From: Endomychus coccineus
Taxonomy: Eukaryota > Arthropoda > Insecta > Coleoptera > Endomychidae
Assembly: GCA_958510875.1 (NCBI GenBank)
Contig: OY294070.1
Span: 118,462,703-118,526,702 of the forward strand
DNA length: 64,000 nt
Direction: 5' to 3'
In this document: piece after piece, positions 46,061 to 58,400 of the stretch
Numbering within the stretch: the stretch's first letter is position 1
How the letters are laid out: every line of letters starts with the position of its first letter
The notes under the pieces: model-generated
The model's database searches: none
What the model was told of the DNA's origin: nothing
Seen by the model: the letters and a program-made list of their open reading frames with translations, nothing else
Program-made: the position numbers and the translations under genes

Positions 46061-47653
46061 CAGGCTGTTCCATCTCATACGAGCCAACCCGTATATTTCT
46101 TATCCCATAGTGAGTGGAAAAATCTCCCGAAACACCTCGAATGATTTTGTTTGGGGGACATCTTTTGACGTATATTTGAGGCTTGAAATAGCAACCCCCT
46201 TCTAGGGGGCGCTTCAACCCCTCAAAATTGAATAGAGGAGAGGGGTTGAGTGATACGTCATTTGAAAGGTCTTGGAAGCCTCTTTACAATGGTGTATGGA
46301 AAACGTAAATTTGAAGAACCGTTTTCGCCAAAATTAATTTTGTTGCTCGAATGCGCCACCTTGAATATTTTGGTTACTTGTACAATGTACAAGCTCATTT
46401 TTATTAAGCCTTTTTTATAAACTTAAACAATCTTCAAAAAATCACATTGGTAAAAAAATTGAATTGTGTTGTCATGCTTACAATGAAAAAAATTGAATCT
46501 GCGTTTTTAAATCAACTGTTAAAATTGTCCGCCATTGACTTTCATACAATAATACATTCTCTCAAACTAATAAATAAAAAAACAGCAAAACATTTCCTTA
46601 TGTTGCCTTCATTTTTTGTTCTTAGAAGGTGTTTAGGCATAACTGTAGAATTTGGAGCGATACAAATCCTCATGTATTTCGAGAAGCTCACACTCAACAT
46701 CGGGAAAAGCTAAACGTTTGGGTAGGAATTTTGGGAGACCACCTAATTGCACCTCTGTTTATTCCTGGTAATTTAAATGGCGAAATTATCTTGAAATGTT
46801 GGAAAATGCGATTGATCCGTTAATAACTGAAAGAATTAGAAAACGATCCTCTACTACTTGAACAACAATTGCATTTCCAACAAGACGGAGCTCCTCCTCA
46901 CTACGCCGCACCAGTTCGCCAATACCTCAATTTGCAAAACCCCGATCGTTGGATTGGAAGAAGAGGTCCTTTGGAGTGGCCTGCCCGATCTCCTGACCTG
47001 CACCCTCTGGACTTCTTCTTGTGGGGACATCTTAAGTCCAAGATTTTTGTGACTCAGCCTGAAAATTTGGACGAACTACGCCAACGAATTGTAAATGAGT
47101 GTCGTCAAATAACTTCAATTATGCTGAACCATGTTAGAGACGGTTTTCAGTCAAGATTGTATTATTGTATGGAAGTCAATGGAGGACAATTTGAACATTT
47201 GATTTAAACACGCAGATTTAATTTTTTCATTGTAAGCATGACAACACAATTCAATTTTTTTACGAATGTGATATATTGAAGATTGTTTAAGTTTGTAAAA
47301 AAGGCTTAATAAAAATGAGCTTGTACATTGTACAAATAACCAAAATATTCAAGGTGGCGCATTCGAGCAACAAAATTAATTTTTGGCGAAAACGGTTCAT
47401 CAAATTTACGTTTTTCATACACCGTTGTAAAGAGGCTTCCAAGACCTTTCAAATGACGTATAACTCAACCGCTCTCCCCTATTCAATTTTGAGGGGTTGA
47501 AGCGCCCCCTATTAGGGGGTTGCTCGTTCAAGCCTCAAATATACGTCAAAAGATGTCCCCCAAACAAAATCATTCGATGTGTTTCGGGAGATTTTTCCAC
47601 TCACTATGGAATAAGAAATATACGGAGTGGTTCGTCTGAGATGGAACATCCTG
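46061..47653 (+). mobile_element. Tc1/mariner-superfamily element with ~450-bp terminal inverted repeats
   Basis: It is flanked by TA (46059-46060 and 47654-47655). The ends read CAGGCTGTTCCATCTCA and, as complement, CAGGATGTTCCATCTCA. The inverted repeats stay matched for about 445 bp (46061-46505 against 47206-47653). They include GGGGGACATCTTTTGACGTA and a stretch of stacked C/G runs. The interior (~700 bp) carries the C-terminal half of a transposase. TA duplication plus the catalytic spacing places it in Tc1/mariner. The long inverted ends are unusual compared with the ~30 bp of typical mariners. Confidence 0.9.
46629..47207 (+). pseudogene. Tc1/mariner transposase, DD41D-like, N-terminus deleted
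   Basis: The first part, 46629-46823, reads NCRIWSDTNPHVFREAHTQH, LNVWVGILGDHLIAPLFIPG. A frameshift follows near 46800. The main open piece, 46869-47207, starts HFQQDGAPPHYAAPVRQYL with the second catalytic Asp. It continues DRWIGRRGPLEWPARSPDLH and PLDFFLWGHLKSKIF with the third acidic residue. I count 41 residues between the two Asp residues, matching the DD41D class known from rosa-type elements. It ends DGFQSRLYYCMEVNGGQFEH. The helix-turn-helix N-terminus and the first Asp are not found, so the copy cannot supply transposase. Confidence 0.85.
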
Positions 47654-47689
47654 TATGCGTATTGCAACAACTATGTTGCCATCTTCGGT

Positions 47690-47890
47690 AAAATTGGAAT
47701 CCTGAAAGAACGATAAAGGTGACGACTCCAACTGTAACTCTTCTTTACATACGGAGCTGCTCGACCTGAAAAATAAATATACTGTAGAAAACTTCCAAAA
47801 TAAACGTTTATTATAAAAATAAAAGAAAACGCATGTTTCGCCACACAGTGACTTCTTTAGGTGAACAATAGTATTGTAACTTACAACGGT
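47690..47890 (-). mobile_element. Penelope-like 3' tail with hammerhead-like hairpin
   Basis: On the minus strand, 47863-47831 reads CTAAAGA, GTCACTGTGTGGC, GAAACATGC: a near-match to the hammerhead box CTGANGA, a five-pair stem with a 3-nt loop, and the GAAA box. The same layout is at 18.4 kb next to a GIY-YIG fragment. No coding part of a PLE is attached here, so it would be a very short 5'-truncated insertion. Confidence 0.5.
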
Positions 47891-48039
47891 ATTACTAGAT
47901 ATTCAACAACATTTATTATAAGAGAAATTTTCGAAGCATTGACGGTATGTGTAAATCAAAATTATTTGGGATGAAGCTAATCCCAAGATAGATCGATGAG
48001 TGTCGATTACTGTCTGGTGTGGATTTTTGTCTGTCGACG

Positions 48040-48495
48040 TCTTGGGTATCTTTTTCAGGATGAGGAAGGTAGAGAGTTGACGATTAACGGAAAAAGATAC
48101 CCATCGATCATGATATACGGGATTTTTTTGGCCTCGGTTGATGGGTTAGTATCTGGAAAAGGAAAATATGTTCTTACAGCAGAATGGGGCCACGTGCCAC
48201 ACAGCAGATGAAACACTGGACTTCTTGGGCAAAAATTTTTCAGAGTCAATTACACGTTAAGGCGATACCAATTAGCCAACGAGATCCTGGACTTCTTTCT
48301 GTAGGGGTATGTGAAAAGTGTCGTCTATGTAAATAAACCTCGAATGATTGAAGCACTCAGAGATAATATCAATCGAGCCATTGACGAGATACAATGCTAT
48401 CTCTGCCAAAGAGTTATCCAAAATTGGGCTTCTCGAACTGCCGCTTCCCATCAAAGCTGCGAAGGCATTTGGCAATGAAATTTTTCATACATGAT
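48040..48495 (+). pseudogene. Tc1/mariner-type transposase relic
   Basis: Frames in order: FQDEEGRELTINGKRYPSIM, then FFWPRLMG, then LQQNGATCHTADETLDFLG, in which the catalytic Asp of the usual QQDGA is Asn. Then a broken WP-RS-DLTP region and YVKSVVYVNKPRMIEALRDN, NRAIDEIQ and VIQNWASRTAASHQSCEG. The pattern fits an insect Tc1/mariner-related family distinct from the DD41D copy next door. Several frameshifts and the lost Asp make it dead. No terminal repeats were found. Confidence 0.65.
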
Positions 48496-48499
48496 GCCA

Positions 48500-49985
48500 T
48501 AATATGAAGCTTTAGCCAAGACCATCAGCTGTGAGTAGTTTCATAGAATGGATAGAAAACGATTACATTAAATAAAGAACATTCCATGGTGAACCGTAAG
48601 GTGTAGCGTAGCGAAGCCAAAGAACTCTTCCAAAAATTAAAAATGCCTAAGCTTGAAGCAATAACTTTAGCATCATTTCATTGGAATTGGTCGAGCATTG
48701 AACAGTTTAGAAAGCTTCAATATCTAATTCTTGCTATTCTATAAATCATGATAAAGCGCGGTTACTCCGTTGAAGAATGAAAATGTATTCAGAGTAGAAA
48801 TAAACGTCAAAAATTAATTTCGTCTCGGAAATTCATTTAGACGAAGCATAAAGTTGATTCGTATTGAATAACCATCAAATAATCTACTTCTTCCTATCTA
48901 ATTTCGAATTAGAGGTTTCAAATTCGACTCATATTCACGGAATAATATCGAGATATAGTAAATACAAGTTACTCACTGGGCAATCACCGTCTCACCTCAT
49001 GAAAAAAGTAATTTATAGAACTTACCTAAGATCTATTGTACCCGCTGTAACTTCCTTATTCATTAAATTTTATTTTCAATAGATTCAATTTAATTATAAA
49101 TGATTGATATATGAAAAAATGTAGATTCTGTAAATTTAATCAAACACAATTAATAATTTAGATACTAGTTGGCTATGGAATAATAGTATTTGCTTCCATA
49201 ATACCTTGATATTTAGAACCCTCGTTGTTAATTTAGAAGGCCGCCAAACGTTCCGTTTCATCATACATTATTAACTTTCAAACATTGTTTTTAAGAATGG
49301 TTATTTTTCAATAACATTCTTAACTTTACGTGTGCTACTTCAAGCGAGTGCATCGCGTTCAGTATTATTAGAACAGTTAAAAACCTTTAAATATAATTGA
49401 AAGAAACTAAATTGTTCTTGCTATATAATTTTATCCTTATTCTTACATGTGTGGTAGCCAGTATAGCGTGATCGTTCTGGAAATGTTGTTTTAAATGTGT
49501 TATAAGCTCCTTTTTTAAGACTACAGTGTAAATTTCTCATAGAATTCAATTCCTAATTAATCCAATAACAATTTTCTTCAAATACCCTTGGACACGTGAA
49601 TTTAATTTTTTAATTTTGTAATCCCATTATCAGAATTATGTTCTTCAAAAATGTAAATGAAAGTAATTAATGCATGCCAAGGAAACAATCGTCGAGTACC
49701 CAGGACGTGAAATTTGAGAAGTATTTTCTTAAATGCCTCCCTGGGGAATCTCAAAGTAGTAGAAATGAATTTCTGATGTATCTCGACATTTCTCTTTGGT
49801 CGTATTGCAACTAAGAAAATTTAGGTACCATATGACCATCCTCCAAATTCCTCCAAATTTAATTAACCTACTTCTGCAAGCTGTTCCTAGTATTGTTTTC
49901 AGTTCAGTTCAATGATCCTAAATTTCAATTTATTCTCTACACTATGTACCTTAGGAAAAAGTTATTAATTTTCCAAAATATTTCC
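48500..49985. other. Unassigned AT-rich stretch
   Basis: No gene or transposon was recognised. The 72-codon open frame at 48864-49082 has no known domain. Confidence 0.45.
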
Positions 49986-49989
49986 AGGT

Positions 49990-50400
49990 GCTACTCAGGG
50001 TTCGCTTTCTGGCCTTCAGCTCTTTCTTGTCAATACAAATAACATACAGAAGCTTATTTTTCTTGGATGCTGGTCCTATTCACCAGTACCGTATGCATCC
50101 ACGAACAAACAGCGTTTTCATCACTCCGAGTACAGGTTCTGCGCCAATATATGACGCTGATAAGCCCAACCTGACTAGTTCATTTGTTTTTTCGTTGTCC
50201 TCGATGCCACAGTATCCTGGAATCCACATCAAAGGTATCTTGCTCTGCCAGAGCGCTGAGCTCTTCACGGCCTTCCCATACCAGTTTTGATGTCACTTTT
50301 GGGTTCAAGAATGCTTTCAGTGACCGCTGGCTGTCTACCTGTTCGGATCCGTGCGTTACGCATTTCCCTCATGTTGTTTTCTCTTGCATCTTCCCAGTAA
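49990..50400 (-). pseudogene. LINE RNase H domain fragment
   Basis: The minus strand reads VDSQRSLKAFLNPKVTSKLV then WEGREELSALW, then IPLMWIPGYCGIEDNEKTNE and LVRLGLSASYIGAEPVLGV. These are the last two RNase H blocks of an RNase H LINE. The His of 'P-G-H-S-G' is replaced by Tyr-Cys and the GNE motif is DNE, so catalytic sites are lost. No knuckle follows. It adjoins the 165-bp tandem repeat. Confidence 0.75.
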
Positions 50401-50429
50401 GATACTCAGTTGAGAGTTTCTTCCCTCGC

Positions 50430-51010
50430 TGTCAGCACCAGTTGCTTCCTGGTTTTCGACAAGATCCTCTCGTCAAGTTTTATTCTGAAGTTGTCTATCC
50501 ATTTCCTTCATTCCAGTTTAACTAACCCGAAGTTAGTGTTGGAGGAGTCCTTGGGAATCATGTCGTCCGTTACAGGAGACTTTAGATGATGTCGTGTCAG
50601 CACCAGTTGCTTCCTTGTTTTGGACAAGGTTCTCTCGCCAAGTCTGTGTCTGAAGTTGTCTATCCACTCCCTTCATTCCAGTTTAACAACTACTCGGGAG
50701 TTACTATTGGAGGAGTTTTTGGAAGTCATGTCGTCCGTTACAGGAGGCCTTTACTTCCTAGTCTTGGACAAGGTTCTCTCGCCAAGTTTGTTCCTGAATT
50801 TGTCTATCCACTCCCTTCATTCCAGTTTAACTACCCCGAAGTTAGTGTTGGAGGAGTCCTTGGGAGTAATGTGGTCCGTTACAGGAGACTTTAGATGATG
50901 TACTGTCAGCACCAGTTGCTTCCTGGTTTTGGACAAGGTTCTTTCGCCAAGTTTGTTCTTGAAGTTGTCTATCCACTCCCTTCATTCCAGTTTAACTACC
51001 CTGAAGTCTG
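50430..51010. repeat. Tandem repeat, 165-bp unit, about 3.5 copies
   Basis: The segment starting CAGCACCAGTTGCTTCCTGG and running through TTGGACAAGGTTCTCTCGCC, CTATCCACTCCCTTCATTCC and GTCCGTTACAGGAG recurs. Its TGGACAAGG word falls at 50456 (variant), 50621, 50765 and 50930, intervals of 165, 144 and 165. The third copy lost 21 bp. 165 and 144 are multiples of three and the plus frame at 50586-50894 stays open, but no protein is recognised. On the minus strand each unit reads RTLSKTRKQLVLT, adjoining the LINE RNase H fragment, so it may have grown from LINE sequence. Confidence 0.8.
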
Positions 51011-51246
51011 CATCAATTGTATATGGGGTACTAATTAAAAACTGAAATACGAATCCTGCGTTATCAACTGCTAACGTTGAGAGAGCAAACATATTAATGC
51101 TAATAAGAATCAAGAATAGCTTGTAGGCATCTGTGCTAATTTAGTAGGTACATATTAGAAGAATACGGATCTAAAGCAAAAAGTGTATGCGAAATATTTT
51201 CAATTTATAACGAAGGCATTAGCCAGAAAAGATTCAGTGTTCTTCG

Positions 51247-52863
51247 CAGTGGCGGCTTCTCGAAGGAGGCTAAGGAGGCCCAGCCTCCTCACCAATTGAT
51301 CTTAATGATCATTCTCCATTTTATTTCCTGTTTCTCTGATAATTCTTTAAATTTTACAATTCTCAGTAGTTATTTTCAATCTGGCAACAGTGCCCAGAGG
51401 CTAGATTCTCTATATATCTCAAACGCTCAACACGTGCGCTCAACACAGTTGCCGTTTTCCCAACCAGTCCGATTGCTCTACATCAAGTAAAACACTAGAA
51501 TTGCAACGTTCTCTGTAGGCTAGCCTCTCGTTCGGTCAGGCGTATGAAATACGAGACTTGCTGGGACACGTGCTGTGTCAGTGCTTCTTATTGAGTCTTG
51601 CCACGCGACGCGAAGTAAGGTTAGATTAAAATTTGTCTGATCGGTAAATTATTAAACGATAAAATGAGTGGAAGTCGTAGTAGTGATTTAGTTGCTGGCT
51701 TTTTAGAAAATCCATTTAGTGGATTAACATATGACAGAAAAGTGTTTTTTTTTAATAAACGGCCTTTACCGGATTTGAAAGGATTAATGATGACAGGTAT
51801 GTTGCAAAATCGATCATTTAATACTGATAATTATGAAAAATATTCATGGTTAACGAGATCTGAGGTGCACAATAAATTATATTGCTGGTATTGCTTGCTA
51901 TTTACATCTGACACAACTTCATGTTGGGGGCACTCGGGTTATGATGATTTGAAAAATTTAGCTCGTGGTATAGACAGACATGAAAAATCGCAGGAACATA
52001 TTACATCGAGTATTAAGTTTAAATTAACCGGTAAACAGAATATTGTTAAAGGAGGAAAACATATAATTTGGTAGACAAGAAACTACATTATAAACAACTT
52101 TTTGTATGAAATTTTAGATACTATTAAAGGTCAAATTGAGATTCGATTTTCCGATTTACATGAATTGAAGTTTTTCGACTTGACAAATAGAAGATGTTTC
52201 GAATCTTTTCCAAAAGAGTTTCCCAATACACTTTCAGATAACTTAGTCCTAAAATATAAATTTTTTGATAAAATAGCCCTACACAATGAATTATGCATTA
52301 TATACTCGGATAAAGATATATGATAGACAATGATTTACCTAAGTTTTATAAACTACTTTGTTTGATAGTCGGCATCGGTGGAGAGATCATTTTCTACTCT
52401 CAAACGAATTAAAACTTCATGCGAAATACAATGGGCCAAAATCGTTTATACAATGTTAGTTTGATATCTATTGAAAAAGATTTAGTAAAACACTTAAAAC
52501 AAAATGATACATTTTATGATAATATTATTGATCATTTTTCGCAAACTAAGGACCGTAGAATTAATATATAAAAAAAGTTAATAAAATTAATAAAAAAAAC
52601 AAAATATGAAAAATTTCAAAAAAAAGAAAAAATATCAGAAATCCAAAAAAAAATAAAAAACAAAAAACGACCAAAAAAATTTTTCGCCAAGAGAAACTCT
52701 ACACCTCCACGTTGGTTTTTGCTGGGCAACAATTAATTTTGTCACTGAAGTAGCTGGTACGGTCGCTGTGCAGAGGTTAAATTAATTTGCTGAATAGAGT
52801 ATATTTTTACAAAAACGTTTTATGTCCAGCCTCCTCTCTTAAAAAGTTCACGATTCGCCACTG
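51247..52863 (+). mobile_element. hAT transposon copy 3 (1.62 kb, internal deletion)
   Basis: The ends are CAGTGGCGGCTTCTCGAAGG and, at right, ATTCGCCACTG, with the perfect 8-bp duplication GTTCTTCG (51239-51246 and 52864-52871). The orientation is opposite to the other three copies. It keeps the N-terminal finger region (ORF 51664-52074), then jumps at about 52050 to sequence late in the transposase gene (RKTYNLVDKKL region), and ends with the dimerisation domain. The deletion junction is shared with copy 4. Confidence 0.95.
51664..52565 (+). pseudogene. hAT transposase, internally deleted (finger + dimerisation domain)
   Basis: The ATG at 51664 starts MSGSRSSDLVAGFLENPFSG and leads into the TTF finger region (HNKLYCWYCLLF, TTSCWGHSG, DRHEKSQEH). 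At about residue 128 the frame runs into the deletion junction (KQNIVKGGKHIIW) and stops at 52074. The rest is out of frame: 52102-52323 gives IKGQIEIRFSDLHELKFFDL and ALHNELCIIYSD. Later blocks up to 52565 carry the end of the dimerisation domain. The region with the first two catalytic Asp residues is absent. It could at most express a finger-only peptide of about 136 residues, which might bind element ends, though this is speculation. Confidence 0.85.
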
Positions 52864-52871
52864 GTTCTTCG

Positions 52872-54125
52872 CAATATTTCATATTCTTCCATGAATATGA
52901 AACTTCCAACCGAAATCGACATGAAATTGAGAAGGCCAAAAAAATTAATAAATGTGCGATGTTGTATACTATTCGCAAGAACGCGAAAAGATAGTTCAAT
53001 CCATCATCGCTTTTTTAAATAAACTAGTCTGTTATGATTACATTTTAATAATCGTTATACCTACTCTGTAATTGTAATTTTTTACGATCCTTGATGAGCT
53101 TGAATGCTATACATTAAAGTCATCTTCTAAGTCGTTTAGATTTGACAATATGATTATATTTTAATGGGTCCACATTTATTGTATTTGTGCAAACAGTTTA
53201 TAGTTTTACAATTTTTTTAGAATTCTGATATATAGTTATCATTTTGTAGTTACGTTTTTGTATTATTCGTTACTAAGAAATGAGTTTTCGACTGAAGCTG
53301 CTCTATATCATTAAGGATTATGGATATTATTATTATCCAATTATCTATGATGATGAAACGTTATAATGCCAAAATTGCTTACATCCGGTATAACAGTGCG
53401 TGTGAGAATGATTTTATCGATTCAAGTGAATCTTTGCATACATGAATTGGGATTCAGATTATAGTGTAAACAAATCTTCTCTTCGTTACAGAAAGTAAAA
53501 TCTCAAGAACATACACAACAACGGTTGCGTCATTATTATACAAGTCGTTCACGGTCTATTTCCTCGGTGCCCAAACAATTCATTACGTTCTGACAAGCAT
53601 CTCTGCCGACGCGATTCCCAATAACGGATGCGTCACTCGTTTGGATTTCTAGAAATTAATTAGACACTGCCATTGTGGTGAAATGCTTGAAGTTTCCACG
53701 ATTGTTTGTTCACTGGACGAATTTGATAATTGATGGTCTCCAACTAGCAACTGATACGAAAGTGCTTTCTACGACATCAATTTCTTTATAATATTGAAAA
53801 ATGGGTCAATTATTGCCATAAGGCTAATAGGGTTCACCTATAAAAATTTAATAACTGGTTTTATTATTTGTGATTCGATCGATGATTGAATTTGCCAATT
53901 CTACTAAAATATTTATTCCCGCCCAAAAAATTCTTCGATGGCATCTATATGAATAAAGAATAAACCAAAGTGACATTTTCATGACTAGAATCCACAATCC
54001 TAACCGAAGTCCACAAATAAAGTTATAGGCATCAGAAAAGGCCTAGGCAAAGTGTTCCCCAAATTCGCCTTTCGATAAAAAATTAAGTCTGGTCAAGATA
54101 AGAGGAATAATAAAACTCTTATTTT
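52872..54125. other. Unassigned AT-rich stretch
   Basis: No gene, RNA or repeat was recognised. Confidence 0.45.
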
Positions 54126-54814
54126 GGCAAACAAACTATACCAAAGTGTACGGCACGGGCACCCGAGGCGTCTATGCAAGATTTCCCCTCCTCTACGCAA
54201 AAAAAAAATTTTTACCAAAGTGTAGGTTATATTATATGTTAAATAGATATATACATATATTATATTATGCATTAAATAGATACTGTTATATTTTAAATTT
54301 TTTCAGTCGTATACGCGGTTTGTCAAAAAATATGAATTTTATTCTAAAGTACCTTTATATTTGACAATAACGAAAATTGTTATGAAGAAAAGTTGATCAT
54401 AACTAAAAACTACGTTCAAATATGCAATTACATCCATTTATATTGAAAAAATTATTTTTTATCTTTTGTGTACAATATCAATGCAAATTTAACTGTAGCT
54501 ACATGTAATCTAGGATGCACTGACATACATATAAATGATTTATATATTGAACGAAAGGGTGGATATGTCGAGACATTAGTGGAATCAGTGAAAAATAAAT
54601 TGCTATTTATTTCTAGTATCAGTTATCATCTGTTAGATAATCACAAGAGATAAATGTTGATTCAACATAAAAAGATTAGTAAAAAATAACAAAACTTAAT
54701 GTTTCAATGTAAATGAATGTAATTGCATATTTGAACGTAGTTTTTAGTTCTGATGAACTTTTCTTTATAACAATTTTCGATATTGTCAAATATAAAGGTA
54801 CCTACTTTACTCTT

Positions 54815-55025
54815 TGTATGATCTACACAATCTTGATGGGACAGCTCCCACCCTCATGCCATTTTCTACCTGCTAGGGTAGCTTGTTTGATAGTTTGTAA
54901 GTGAAATAGAACAAGATATTATATTCCTGAACGTTATAGAGTTAAGAAGTAAGTTATTTGTAATAAAGTGAAAATAAGCAAGTGTTTGAGTTTCAATCAA
55001 CAACATTCGACCTACGGTCAATTCA
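54815..55025 (+). repeat. BEL/Pao 5' LTR (211 bp)
   Basis: It begins TGTATGATCTACACAATC and ends CGGTCAATTCA. It carries an AATAAAG signal near 54962. The next base starts TGGTCCTTCGACACCGG, a good match to the form of a tRNA 3'-end complement (primer-binding site). I cannot name the tRNA with confidence. Confidence 0.95.
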
Positions 55026-55043
55026 TGGTCCTTCGACACCGGA
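55026..55043 (+). promoter_or_regulatory. Primer-binding site of the BEL/Pao element
   Basis: TGGTCCTTCGACACCGGA directly follows the LTR with no spacer. The TGG start pairs with the CCA end of a tRNA, as in LTR elements. The tRNA species is not assigned. Confidence 0.7.
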
Positions 55044-55418
55044 TTCAGCATAATTCATACATCTCGATCAAGTGAATCGCAGTCATCTCCGCTAGAAGCA
55101 TCATCGAAAATTCATCACCACCAGGTTAGTGGCTCTTATTCCTTTCCAAACCAAATCATAATTCTTCCTTACTCGAATAGACTTCGATTTGTACTAAGCG
55201 GCGTAAAAGGCTTGCTCGAGAAAACCGTATACATATTCGTACATTAATATTCAAAATCAACTTAATCACTTTCTTATTTTCAAGCACACCATACTCAGAT
55301 TCATATTCAAATACTCAAAAATCTTTAATTCACGTTCAATTAGAATAGCATAATTCTAAGTCAAATCAAATTCAAATAAATTTCTTTCAAAATAAATCGA
55401 AAGTAAATTTTATAAACA

Positions 55419-58400
55419 ATGACACGAATCGACGAAGTCAGAAACATCATATTAACCATCAATGAAAAGCTGTCGCGAGTAGACGAATATGTACAATCTT
55501 TTAATCCAGAAAACGATAGCATCAGTCGCTTAAAGGCCCGTCAGGAAATCTTGCAAGGACTTCGAAAAGAGTTCGAGCAAACGCAATATGAATTCGAAAC
55601 GTTAGATTCCAAAACACAACAAGCAAAACTTGATCATCGAGAATCTAGAGTAGAATTTGAAAACAAATATTGCGATCTTATGGGGGATATAATGGACATT
55701 ATTGATTCTTCACAGACGAAATTAGCCGCTGCGAAATCGCTAAATCATGATAAAAGAGAAATCCTCCCTAATCTTCCGGTTTTAAATCTAAAAGCTTTTT
55801 CGGGCAATTACAAAGACTGGACTAATTGTGAAAACTGTTTCAAGTCCGTAATCGATGAGAACAAATCATTAAATAATCGTCAAAAACTGCAATATTTAAA
55901 ATCTTGTTTGAGAGAAGAAGCTTTAAGAGCAATCGAATCTCTGTCTATCAGCGAAGAAAATTACGTAAAGGCGTGGGAAATTCTGGAAAAACGATTCAAA
56001 AACACGCGTTTAATTGTACAGGATCACGTCACGTCGATTCTAAACGTGGCATCAATCAATAAATCAACTTGTACACTGCTTCGCGAATTATTGGATACTG
56101 TTATCACAAACATAGCAGCCTTAAAAACATTAACGATTCCGGTAGAATCTTGGGATGCGTTAATCGTACCAATAATCAGCGAGAAACTAGACTATAATTC
56201 AAAAAGGGAGTGGCAAGCATCTCTAGACAACACAGTTCCAACTTATAATCAATTGATAAAATTTCTAGAAAAACGTTGTACAGTCCTAGAGTCGTTGAAT
56301 TCCATAACAAATAAATCCAATAATCAATTCAATAACAATCAAAAATCTATATATAATAAACGTACCGTAACAAACATTGCATCAGTGGATCAAAAACGAA
56401 ACGTGTGCGTATATTGTAAGTCATCCAAACACATAATTCATCAATGTCAAGAATTCCTAAATTTGTCAGTTCAAAATAAAATAGAAAGGATTAGACATTT
56501 GAAACTCTGCGTTAATTGTCTCAGAAATAATCATGTTGTACAAAATTGTCGCATTACCAGAAAATGTCGCGTATGTAACGAAATGCATCACACATTGTTA
56601 CATGAAGAAATAACGGAGAATCAAATTCAGACAACAGTAAATAATCATTCGTTTCATAAAAGGGAGTCCACAAACAGCGTGTTATTAGCCACGGCTGTAG
56701 TTTTAATCAAAGATCATAATAACCGATATCAATCATGTCGTGCCTTTTTAGACCCTGGATCTATGTCAAATTGTATCACTAAGGCAATGTGTAAAAAATT
56801 ACGTTTAAGACTCTCTAATGAAAATTATGAAATCAGGGGATTGAACGACACCGTTAGTACCTCATCACAATCAGCCCTAGTTGATTTAAAATCAAGATTT
56901 AATGCGTACGCAGCAAATGAAATCAAATGTATTGTAGTTGAAAAAATTACGGAAAGCTTGCCGTTAGTAACAATAAACCCAGCCAGTCTACAAATACCTG
57001 AGAATTTACAACTAGCTGATCCCAGATTTTATGACAGCGCAAACATAGATTTGTTGATAGGGGGCGACCTTTTTTGGTCTTTGTTATGTATCGGACAAGT
57101 CTCCCTACCGAGAGGTATTATACTTCAAAAAACACATTTTGGATTCATAGCTGCCGGTCCGTACAAGGATACAGATGTACTCAATTGCCCTGCAATAAAA
57201 TCGACCTCGTGTAATCTGTCCGTAAGTACGGATAAAGCCTTGGAAGAGCAGGTCACAAAATTTTGGGAAATTGAGTCAACAGGGACAGAACCTAATGCGA
57301 AGCTAGTATTATCTTCTGAACAAATGCAATGCGAAACACACTTCAAGTCAACGACAACTCGGGACACAAGCGGAGCATTTGTGATTAAATTACCAAAAAA
57401 GGGAAATGCTATAGACATCGGCGAATCAAAAAATCAGGCAGTTAAACGTTTTTACAATCTTGAAAGGAAATTTCTCAAAGACGAACAGTATAAATTCCGT
57501 TATTCAAAATTTATTCAAGAATACTTAGAACTCGGACATATGAAAATATTAGAAACAATTCCTGGGGAAAATAAGTTATATTTACCCCATCATGCGGTGC
57601 ATAAAGAATCTAGCACTAGTACAAAGCTGAGGGTTGTTTTCGATGCGTCCGCGAAAACTTCGAATGGTACTAGTTTAAATGATCATTTAATGTGTGGCCC
57701 AGTTATTCAGCGTGATTTATTCTCTATAATTTTAGAATTTAGAACCTTCCAGTATGCTTTAAACGCGGACATCACTAAGATGTATCGTCAAATTCGTATG
57801 CATGATGAGGATGCTAATTATCAATTAATACTATGGCGCGACAACCCTAATTCATCATTACAAACTTATCAGCTGCTGACTCTAACTTACGGTACCAAAC
57901 CGGCTAGTTTTATCGCTACTCGATGTTTAGAAGAACTCGCGATTCTCAACGCTGAGAAATATCCAAAGGCAATTCACATCTTAAGAAACAATTTTTATAT
58001 GGACGACCTGTTGGGGGGTGCCAATTCTATTTCTGAGTTGATTCAAATTAGGGACGACCTAATTGGTATTTTAAAGCAAGGCCAATTTGATCTAAGAAAG
58101 TTCAATTCTAATAATATCGCGATCATACCTAAGAATTCGAACTCCAATGAATACTCAGATGTAGATTTGAATAAAGGCGAAAATACAAAAATTTTAGGTT
58201 TGTCCTGGAATTCTAGAAGCGATACCCTAAAATATGATTTAAATTTAAATACCATTCCGAAAAAGGTTACCAAACGAATAATATTATCTGTTATCTCGAG
58301 AATTTTTGACCCATTAGGTCTAATAGGTCCGATTATAATGAAAGCAAAAATTATTTTACAACATCTCTGGTCCTTGAAGTTAGGTTGGGATGAATCAGTA

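Noticed and set aside
50586..50898. Two overlapping ~100-codon frames as a repeat-containing protein
   Set aside because: They follow from a tandem DNA repeat whose unit is a multiple of three. No signal, domain or start context supports a gene.
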